Origin: Hellea sp042093735
GTDB lineage: Bacteria; Pseudomonadota; Alphaproteobacteria; Caulobacterales; Maricaulaceae
DNA: 20,696 bases
NCBI GenBank assembly: GCA_042093735.1
Contig: JBELEM010000029.1
Location: forward strand, 1-20,696
Direction of reading: 5' to 3'
How positions within the stretch are numbered: the first letter of the stretch is position 1; every line of letters begins with the position of its first letter. This document shows, piece after piece, positions 14,814-20,696 of the stretch. The position numbers were made by a program, and so were the translations under genes. Below the pieces are notes generated by a model, which was not told where the DNA came from, did not search any database, and saw only the letters and a list, made by a program, of their open reading frames with translations.

Positions 14814-15950
14814 ATGCCGGATAGAACATTGTCCGGAGACGAGTTTTTGGAAAACGTTGGTGCAGAAAAACCTACTAAACCTCGTCGACGGAAAAATAGG
14901 TCTAATTCTTCAGGTACTAAAAGCCTCAAGAAAGGACCTAGTTTATTTGCTGCCCTCGATTTGGGCACTAATAATTGTCGTTTGCTAATCGCTCGCCCAA
15001 CTAATGATGGATTTAAAGTAATTGACAGTTATTCCAAAGTTGTACGGCTTGGCGCAGGCTTAGATAGTACTGGGTTATTATCTAATGATAGTATGAATGC
15101 TGCGGTTGAAGCGCTGCAAATTTGTGCAAAAAAAATAAAGGCTCACCGTGTTAAGCGGTGGCGGTGTATAGCTACTGAAGCTTGCAGAAAAGCTTCAAAT
15201 GGAAAAGATTTTTTAGATCGTGTAAAGCATGAGACGAGTTTATCTCTGGAAATTATATCCCCCCGAGTAGAATCAAGGTTGGCTGTCATGGGGTGTTTAA
15301 ATTTAATTGACACGACTAAAAATGTAGCTTTGGTAGTGGATATTGGCGGGGGTTCAACGGAATTGAGTTGGGTGGATGTTCGACGTCTAAAAGTTCAAGG
15401 TGTATCTGCAAGTATATACAGACCTCCTATAAGCGCATGGGCCTCACTACCTATTGGCGTCGCAACGCTATCTGAACGAATTCCGGAATTGGGGGATAGG
15501 GCTTTATGGTACGAAACAATGAAATCTGTTGTTCGAGATGAAATTAATAAAAGCGGTTCTGAAAATAGGTTTGTTAATACTTTTAAAGAAGGAAAAGGTC
15601 ACATAATTGGAACCTCGGGGACTATCACTTCTCTAGCAGGTATTCATATGAAACTACCTTATTATCAACGAGAAAAAGTTGATGGCTTATGGTTGCGTAC
15701 GAGTGATGCTATCAAAGTTTCTAGACATATGTCTTCTTTGTCTCCTGCGGAACGAGCTAAAGAACCATGCATAGGTAAAGAGCGTGCAAATTTTTTAGTT
15801 GCTGGTTGTGCGATTACTGATGTTATCTGTGAAACGTGGCCAACTAAAATTATACGGGTTGCTGATAGGGGACTCAGAGAGGGTATGCTAATGGGATTGA
15901 TGCAGCAAAGGCAGAAAGTAAAAATAGTGAATGGATTGCAATATGACTGA
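14814..15950 (+). CDS. Ppx/GppA-family phosphatase
   Basis: This family hydrolyses inorganic polyphosphate and/or pppGpp. The 378-residue product (from ATG 14814) has a basic, disordered N-terminal extension of about 40 residues and then the ASKHA ATPase-like fold. Visible motifs are AALDLGTNNCRLLIA (first phosphate loop, about 46-60), DIGGGSTEL (about 176-184) and GTSGTITSLAG. The likely catalytic Glu is Glu153 in PRVESRLAVMGC, where the usual E-E-A is changed to V-E-S. There is no C-terminal HD domain as in long Ppx enzymes, so it is a short form. A TTG at 14769 would add 15 residues but has no better ribosome site. The stop overlaps the start of rlmE by 8 nt. This pairing is one I know from alphaproteobacteria; whether polyP or pppGpp is the substrate is open. 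Confidence 0.88.
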   Translation: MPDRTLSGDEFLENVGAEKPTKPRRRKNRSNSSGTKSLKKGPSLFAALDLGTNNCRLLIARPTNDGFKVIDSYSKVVRLGAGLDSTGLLSNDSMNAAVEALQICAKKIKAHRVKRWRCIATEACRKASNGKDFLDRVKHETSLSLEIISPRVESRLAVMGCLNLIDTTKNVALVVDIGGGSTELSWVDVRRLKVQGVSASIYRPPISAWASLPIGVATLSERIPELGDRALWYETMKSVVRDEINKSGSENRFVNTFKEGKGHIIGTSGTITSLAGIHMKLPYYQREKVDGLWLRTSDAIKVSRHMSSLSPAERAKEPCIGKERANFLVAGCAITDVICETWPTKIIRVADRGLREGMLMGLMQQRQKVKIVNGLQYD

Positions 15951-16689
15951 CAATGAACCTAAAAGACGTATGTCTGGTGGCAAGCCTGAGGCAGAAAAGC
16001 GAGTACGAAAAACAAAACCCATTGATGTGAATAATGCCACTCGAATGATGACGCATAAAGTAAAGACTGCGCGTGGAAGAAAAATATCTTCTAAACTCTG
16101 GATAGAGCGACAGATCAATGATCCATATGTAAAAGAGGCAAAAATAAAAGGATATAGATCAAGAGCAGCATTTAAATTATTGGAATTAAATACTAAATTT
16201 GAATTAATAAAGAAAGATGCTTTAGTAGTAGATTTGGGTTGTGCACCAGGTGGCTGGGTTCAAATAGCACTCAAGCTTGGAGCAGACCGAGTGGTTGGAA
16301 TTGATTTATTGCCCGTCGAGCCAATCGGATCTGCAGACATGATTGAAATGGATTTTATGAATATAAATGCTCCTAAAATTTTACGAGAAAAACTTGGAAG
16401 AAAGCCCGATATTGTACTTTCTGATTTAGCAGCCAATACTACAGGTCACAGGCAAACAGATCATTTAAAAACTGTTGCTCTTGTCGAGTCTGCTGCTAAA
16501 TTTGCTATGGAGGTTCTCAAGCCAGGAGGTTCTTTCGTAACCAAAGTTTTTCAGGGAGGTGCAGAAGAAAAATTATTAGCTTTGCTTAAAAAGTCATTTA
16601 AATCTGTGAAGCACGCCAAGCCAAAAAGTTCGAGGGCGGGAAGTCCTGAAATGTATTTAGTTGCTAAGGGTTTTCTTCTTAATAATTGA
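15943..16689 (+). CDS. rlmE: 23S rRNA (uridine-2552-2'-O)-methyltransferase RlmE (FtsJ/RrmJ)
   Basis: RlmE methylates the ribose of U2552 in the A-loop of 23S rRNA during late 50S assembly. The 248-residue product has a basic N-terminal extension of about 50 residues. After it come YRSRAAFKLLEL (Lys78), the SAM loop DLGCAPGGW, SDLAANTTGH (Asp161), FVTKVFQGG (Lys201) and SSRAGSPEMYLV (Glu236). Lys78-Asp161-Lys201-Glu236 form the K-D-K-E tetrad of 2'-O-methyltransferases. E. coli RlmE is about 209 aa, and the extra length is N-terminal. The ATG at 15943 overlaps the end of the phosphatase gene and has GGA 7 nt upstream. An ATG at 15931 in the same frame would add four residues. The two genes are probably translated together. 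Confidence 0.95.
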   Translation: MTDNEPKRRMSGGKPEAEKRVRKTKPIDVNNATRMMTHKVKTARGRKISSKLWIERQINDPYVKEAKIKGYRSRAAFKLLELNTKFELIKKDALVVDLGCAPGGWVQIALKLGADRVVGIDLLPVEPIGSADMIEMDFMNINAPKILREKLGRKPDIVLSDLAANTTGHRQTDHLKTVALVESAAKFAMEVLKPGGSFVTKVFQGGAEEKLLALLKKSFKSVKHAKPKSSRAGSPEMYLVAKGFLLNN

Positions 16690-16779
16690 AAATTCGAAAT
16701 AATTTATAATTCATAAAATTTCTCTTTGCATTTATAGGTTAACCCTGATAACTCCCGCTTGCAAAAGTAGGAGGATCCC

Positions 16780-18237
16780 ATGGAGATTCGTGAAGGATTA
16801 ACCTTTGATGACGTTCTTTTGCAACCGCGAGCATCGGAAATACTTCCATCTGACGCAGTTCTCAAAACTAGATTGACTAAGTCTATAAATATAAATGTTC
16901 CATTGATATCGGCTGCAATGGATACTGTTACTGAGGCAACTCTAGCAATTGCTATGGCGCAGACAGGCGGAATTGGTGTGATACACCGAAATTTATCAAT
17001 AGAGGAGCAGGCTGAAGAGGTTCGCAAGGTTAAACGTTATGAGAGTGGTATGGTGGTTAATCCTGTAACTATTTCACCTAATGCAACCCGCCGTCAATTA
17101 GGCGAAATAGGCCAAAGGTTAAATATATCTGGTATTCCTGTAGTCGAAGATGATGGAAAGCTGGTAGGTATAGTTACAAATAGGGATGTTAGGTTCGCCG
17201 ATGACCCTGATGAGCTAGTTTCAAATTTGATGACAACAAATATTGTTACAGTGAAAGAAGGTATATCTGAATCCGAAGCGCGCGCATTACTGCATAAGCA
17301 TCGTATCGAGCGTCTTCTTGTTGTAGATGATAAGTATAGGTGCGTTGGGCTAATTACTGTCAAAGATATGGATAAGGCACTTAGTCATCCTAATGCGTGC
17401 AAGGATAGTAGAGGTCGTTTGAGAGTGGCAGCAGCTTCCACAGTCGGTCAATCCGGTTATGATCGGGCAATTGCTTTAATAGATGCTGGGGTTGATGCTG
17501 TTGTGATTGATACAGCGCATGGTCACTCCAGCAAAGTAATTGCGATAGTAAAGCGTTTAAAAACTGATTATCCAAAATCTCAGATTATAGCAGGCAACAT
17601 TGCTACAGCTGAAGCCGCAGAGGCGCTAATAACAGCTGGGGCCGATGCCATAAAGGTGGGAATAGGTCCTGGCTCAATATGTACTACAAGAATTGTTGCG
17701 GGAGTTGGTGTACCTCAACTAACGGCTATTGTGGACGTTTTTAGAATTGCTAATAAAGCAGGAATACCAGTTATAGCAGATGGGGGTATTAAATACTCTG
17801 GTGATATGGCCAAGGCCCTTGCTGCAGGTGCTGAATGCGCTATGGTGGGATCACTTTTAGCTGGAGCAGAGGAGACGCCCGGTGAAGTTTTTCTCTATCA
17901 GGGACGATCTTACAAGTCATATAGAGGTATGGGTTCTGTATCTGCTATGGCCAGAGGCTCGGCTGATAGATATTTTCAGAAAGAAGTTAGCGATAAGATA
18001 AAGTTGGTTCCTGAAGGAATTGAAGGCAGAATAGCTTTTAAGGGACCTGTTGGGCCAATATTGCATCAATTATTGGGTGGCATTAAAGCTGCCATGGGGT
18101 ACACTGGCTCTAAAACAATTAAGGAACTTCATGAAAATGCTAAATTTATTAAAATAACAAATGCAGGTCTTCGTGAGAGCCATGTACATGATGTTCATAT
18201 CGCACGAGAAGCCCCCAATTATTCTGTGCCTGGGTAA
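16780..18237 (+). CDS. guaB: Inosine-5'-monophosphate dehydrogenase
   Basis: GuaB oxidises IMP to XMP with NAD+, the first committed step to GMP. The 485-residue protein starts with MEIREGLTFDDVLLQP, has a tandem CBS (Bateman) insertion at about 93-205 and a TIM-barrel catalytic domain. The catalytic loop is GIGPGSICTTR, with nucleophile Cys301. The IMP-binding DGGIKYSGD and YRGMGSVSAM segments and the flap region near GRIAFKGPVG are all intact. Length is standard. AGGAGG is placed 5 nt before the ATG, the best ribosome site in the window, suggesting high expression. About 90 bp separates it from rlmE, so a promoter of its own is possible, though I could not define one. guaA lies two genes downstream on the same strand, so both GMP-forming steps are linked. 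Confidence 0.98.
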   Translation: MEIREGLTFDDVLLQPRASEILPSDAVLKTRLTKSININVPLISAAMDTVTEATLAIAMAQTGGIGVIHRNLSIEEQAEEVRKVKRYESGMVVNPVTISPNATRRQLGEIGQRLNISGIPVVEDDGKLVGIVTNRDVRFADDPDELVSNLMTTNIVTVKEGISESEARALLHKHRIERLLVVDDKYRCVGLITVKDMDKALSHPNACKDSRGRLRVAAASTVGQSGYDRAIALIDAGVDAVVIDTAHGHSSKVIAIVKRLKTDYPKSQIIAGNIATAEAAEALITAGADAIKVGIGPGSICTTRIVAGVGVPQLTAIVDVFRIANKAGIPVIADGGIKYSGDMAKALAAGAECAMVGSLLAGAEETPGEVFLYQGRSYKSYRGMGSVSAMARGSADRYFQKEVSDKIKLVPEGIEGRIAFKGPVGPILHQLLGGIKAAMGYTGSKTIKELHENAKFIKITNAGLRESHVHDVHIAREAPNYSVPG

Positions 18238-18295
18238 TTTTGATATTTAGTATTGTCGTTGTTAAGTACTGTGATGATATTATTGAACAACTAAA

Positions 18296-18320
18296 TAATA
18301 TTTCTAAAACTGAAATATTA
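18296..18320 (+). repeat. AT-rich hairpin in the leader of the RsmB-type gene
   Basis: TAATATTTC (18296-18304) and GAAATATTA (18312-18320) form a perfect nine-base stem around a seven-base loop, ending 17 nt before the ATG at 18338. No T run follows on the + strand, so it is not a standard terminator. It could shield the AAGAG ribosome site or protect an mRNA end after processing of guaB message. Confidence 0.35.
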
Positions 18321-18337
18321 AAATTAAGAGTAAATAC

Positions 18338-19633
18338 ATGCTATTAGGTGGACGTATTAAAGCTGCTATCGAGGTTCTAGATGACATAGTTAATCGAAAA
18401 ACTCCTGCCACATTGGCTTTACGTGACTATGGTAAGTCTAACCGTTACGCAGGATCCAAAGATAGGTCAGCAATCGGTAATTATGTTTACGATGCTTTAC
18501 GTTGTAAAAACTCAATAGAATTCAGAATGAATAGTTATAAACCACGTGCTTTAATTCTTGGTTCAGCTGTATTTATTGGTAAGAAAACGACTGAAGAATT
18601 GTTTGAAGCATTTAAAAATAATAAGCATTCTCCTGAGCAGTTAAGTAAAGACGAAATTTTAAAGCTTTCTGGCTCAATAGATTTAAGTGGCGCCCCTGAC
18701 TGGGTGAGGGCTGACATCCCCGAATGGATATGGCCCGCTTTTGAAAATAATTTCTCGGATAATGCTATAGATGAAGGTCACGCTCTTACTAAGAGACCAC
18801 CACTTGATCTTAGAGTAAATACATTAAAATCAAATGTGCCAGATGAAATTAATAAGTTACAAAACAAAAATATTCAGAAATGCGCTATCTCGCCGGTGGG
18901 GTTGAGAATAGCAGCATCACGTGCTGATGAAAGATTACCTAACATTCAAATTGAGGAAAGTTATCAGACTGGAGCAGTTGAAATACAAGACGAAGGTTCC
19001 CAGATCGTAAGTTTGCTTGTTGATGCAAAGCCAGGAGAAACCATTTTAGATTATTGCGCTGGAGCAGGGGGGAAAACATTAGCCTTAGCTGCTGATATGC
19101 AAAATCAAGGTACTGTTTTTGGTTTTGATATTGATAAACGCAGGCTTTCTCCACTTTATCAAAGAGCTCAAAGAGCAGGAGCTAATATTATAGATATTCG
19201 TCAGCCTCCGTCAGAAAGCCTTAAAGATTTAGTAGGAAAAATGGATAGAGTTTTGGTGGATGCCCCTTGCACGGGTCTAGGCACATGGAGAAGAAAGCCA
19301 GATTCCAAGTGGCGTTTAAACGAAGATGGACTTGAACTTAGAAATAATGAGCAACGCTCAGTTTTAAACAGTGCCAAAGGTTTTGTTAGACCAGGGGGTC
19401 TGCTTTTTTATGTGACTTGCTCTATGTTAGCTGAAGAAAATGAAGCTCAAATATATGATTTCATTGAGAAAAATGGTAACTTTAGCTTACTTTCTGCAGG
19501 TGAGGTATGGGAAGAAAAATTTGGGGCTGATGCGCCTAAGCCTTGGTCTTCTGATGGGTGTTCTCTTACGCTCACTCCATTGTCAACTAATACAGATGGT
19601 TTCTTTTTTGCTGTTATGGAGAGAAAAAAATGA
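18338..19633 (+). CDS. RsmB/NOP-family rRNA (cytosine-5)-methyltransferase
   Basis: This family transfers a methyl group to C5 of cytosine in rRNA (C967 of 16S rRNA for E. coli RsmB). The 431-residue protein has a short helical N-terminal region (about 1-130) in the position of the NusB-like domain of RsmB. Next come a PUA-like/linker section with LRVNTLK, the SAM loop DYCAGAGGK (238-246), DAPCTGLGTWRRKPD with Cys311, and VTCSM with Cys361. The two cysteines are the pair expected for m5C RNA enzymes: TCS Cys is the nucleophile, PCT Cys helps release. The N-terminus is less conserved, so I leave the gene symbol blank. Its stop overlaps the guaA start as ATGA, implying coupled translation. A 9-bp AT-rich hairpin precedes the ribosome site AAGAG. 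Confidence 0.92.
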   Translation: MLLGGRIKAAIEVLDDIVNRKTPATLALRDYGKSNRYAGSKDRSAIGNYVYDALRCKNSIEFRMNSYKPRALILGSAVFIGKKTTEELFEAFKNNKHSPEQLSKDEILKLSGSIDLSGAPDWVRADIPEWIWPAFENNFSDNAIDEGHALTKRPPLDLRVNTLKSNVPDEINKLQNKNIQKCAISPVGLRIAASRADERLPNIQIEESYQTGAVEIQDEGSQIVSLLVDAKPGETILDYCAGAGGKTLALAADMQNQGTVFGFDIDKRRLSPLYQRAQRAGANIIDIRQPPSESLKDLVGKMDRVLVDAPCTGLGTWRRKPDSKWRLNEDGLELRNNEQRSVLNSAKGFVRPGGLLFYVTCSMLAEENEAQIYDFIEKNGNFSLLSAGEVWEEKFGADAPKPWSSDGCSLTLTPLSTNTDGFFFAVMERKK

Positions 19634-20696
19634 GTCATACCCATCATGAAAAACTCTTGATTATTGATTTTGGTTCGCAGGTTACAAAACTCATAGCTAG
19701 GCGAGTACGTGAGAGTGGTGTTTATTCGGAGGTGCACCCCTACAATAAAATTAATAAGGAGATGCTTGAAAAATTTGAACCAAAAGCAATTATACTATCT
19801 GGAGGTCCCAATAGTGTAACTGGTATAGGTACACCGCGGGCTGACAATCATATTTGGAGCATGGGAATTCCAATTCTAGGTATTTGTTACGGTCAGCAGA
19901 CTATGTGTGCTCAACTCGGGGGATCGGTTGAAAGTTCAGAAGATAAAGAGTTTGGAAGGGCAGACATGACTGTATTGGATGACAGTCAATTATTTCAAGG
20001 TCTCGATAAAGAGGAACGGGTCTGGATGTCTCATGGTGACCGAGTGGTTTCTATACCCGATGGTTTTAAAGTAATTGGTACATCCCAGCATGCACCTTAT
20101 GCAGCGATTTCTGATACAAAGAAAAGATTTTACGGTGTTCAGTTTCACCCAGAGGTGGTTCATACTTTGAATGGGGCAAAGATATTAAAAAACTTCACAC
20201 ATAAAATATCAGGTTTTAAGGGTGATTGGACAATGGCTTCCTTCAAAGGTGAAATGATTGAAGCTATAAAAGAACAGGTTGGATCAAGCCAAGTGATTTG
20301 TGGTCTTTCTGGCGGTGTCGATAGCTCTGTTGCTGCTGTTCTTATACATGAAGCAATTGGTGAGCAATTGACGTGTGTCTATGTAGATACTGGGATGATG
20401 CGTAAAGGGGAAACCGAACAGGTAGTTTCTTTGTTTGAAGAGCATTATGATATGAACCTGATAGCAGTTGATGCAAGTGAGGAGTTTCTTAAATTATTAA
20501 TGGGTGTCTCTGATCCAGAAAAAAAACGTAAAATCATCGGAGGAACTTTTATTGATATATTCGAACGTGAAGCAAAAAAAATAGGCGGAGCTAAATACCT
20601 AGCTCAAGGTACATTATACCCAGATGTTATTGAGTCGGTGAGTTTTGATGGAGGGCCATCTGTTACTATAAAATCACATCACAATGTTGGGGGTTT
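19630..20696 (+). CDS. guaA: GMP synthase (glutamine-hydrolysing), N-terminal part
   Basis: GuaA converts XMP to GMP using ATP and glutamine. The gene starts in an ATGA overlap with the upstream methyltransferase gene and runs open to the right edge, giving 355 residues without a stop. The class I glutamine amidotransferase domain is complete: IIDFGSQVTKLIARRVRE at the start, the nucleophile Cys86 in GICYGQQ, and His173 with Glu175 in QFHPE. The ATP-pyrophosphatase domain begins with the P-loop SGGVDSS (227-233) and continues through TGMMRKGE and GGTFIDIFE to the region of KSHHNVGG. The missing part is the rest of the synthase domain and the dimerisation domain. The His-rich start (MSHTHHEK) is unremarkable for an N-terminus. 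Confidence 0.97.
   Translation, partial: MSHTHHEKLLIIDFGSQVTKLIARRVRESGVYSEVHPYNKINKEMLEKFEPKAIILSGGPNSVTGIGTPRADNHIWSMGIPILGICYGQQTMCAQLGGSVESSEDKEFGRADMTVLDDSQLFQGLDKEERVWMSHGDRVVSIPDGFKVIGTSQHAPYAAISDTKKRFYGVQFHPEVVHTLNGAKILKNFTHKISGFKGDWTMASFKGEMIEAIKEQVGSSQVICGLSGGVDSSVAAVLIHEAIGEQLTCVYVDTGMMRKGETEQVVSLFEEHYDMNLIAVDASEEFLKLLMGVSDPEKKRKIIGGTFIDIFEREAKKIGGAKYLAQGTLYPDVIESVSFDGGPSVTIKSHHNVGG

Noticed and set aside
16704..17363. Minus-strand frames opposite guaB
   Set aside because: guaB is unambiguous here and the opposing frames show no family features.

Overview
The window is an AT-rich, tightly packed bacterial chromosome segment. Its gene content and order point to an alphaproteobacterium, probably marine. 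Three things support this: (i) secF / squalene-synthase-like / trmFO, uvrA / ssb / gyrA and ppx-like / rlmE / guaB / rsmB-like / guaA blocks of the kind I know from alphaproteobacteria; (ii) a GAAC-N7-GAAC direct repeat, the alphaproteobacterial LexA (SOS) box, between uvrA and ssb; (iii) a UvrA first zinc finger of the form CPVS rather than CxxC, which I recall as common in that class. I cannot assign a genus. There are no rRNA or tRNA genes, IS elements, prophage or CRISPR arrays. The longest stretch without a gene is under 200 bp.

Layout. 1-407: 3' end of secF (+). 404-1389: a three-gene minus-strand nickel superoxide dismutase cassette: a 62-aa His-containing small membrane protein, sodN, and its maturation peptidase sodX. 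1491-2243: squalene/phytoene-synthase-family protein resembling the complex I assembly factor NDUFAF6 (+). 2254-6524: trmFO and uvrA (-). 6698-10119: ssb and gyrA (+), divergent from uvrA across the SOS box. 10129-12839: alkB (alkane 1-monooxygenase type), an ArsR-type regulator and a THUMP-domain RlmL-type rRNA methyltransferase (all -). 12942-14711: SulP anion transporter with STAS domain (+). 14814-20696: Ppx/GppA phosphatase, rlmE, guaB, RsmB/NOP-type methyltransferase and guaA (cut by the window end), all +.

How it fits together. Most of the window is housekeeping: protein export, tRNA and rRNA modification, excision repair, single-strand DNA binding, supercoiling and both committed steps of GMP synthesis. 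The accessory pieces are the sodN cassette (nickel-dependent superoxide removal in place of Fe/Mn enzymes), the arsR-alkB pair (probably hydrocarbon or alkyl-chain hydroxylation under its own local repressor) and the SulP transporter.

Most unusual points. (a) The SOD cassette carries an extra small membrane protein with a possible N-terminal metal-binding motif, and sits where I would expect an NDUFAF3-like (Mth938) gene. (b) A textbook + strand intrinsic terminator for secF lies inside the sodX coding sequence, and a weaker reciprocal example lies inside the squalene-synthase-like gene. (c) alkB is paired with an ArsR-type regulator whose likely promoter is filled with ATATG/CATAT dyads and appears nearly leaderless; a similar dyad precedes rlmL. 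I found no clearly new multi-gene system; the SOD cassette and arsR-alkB are the best candidates for follow-up.
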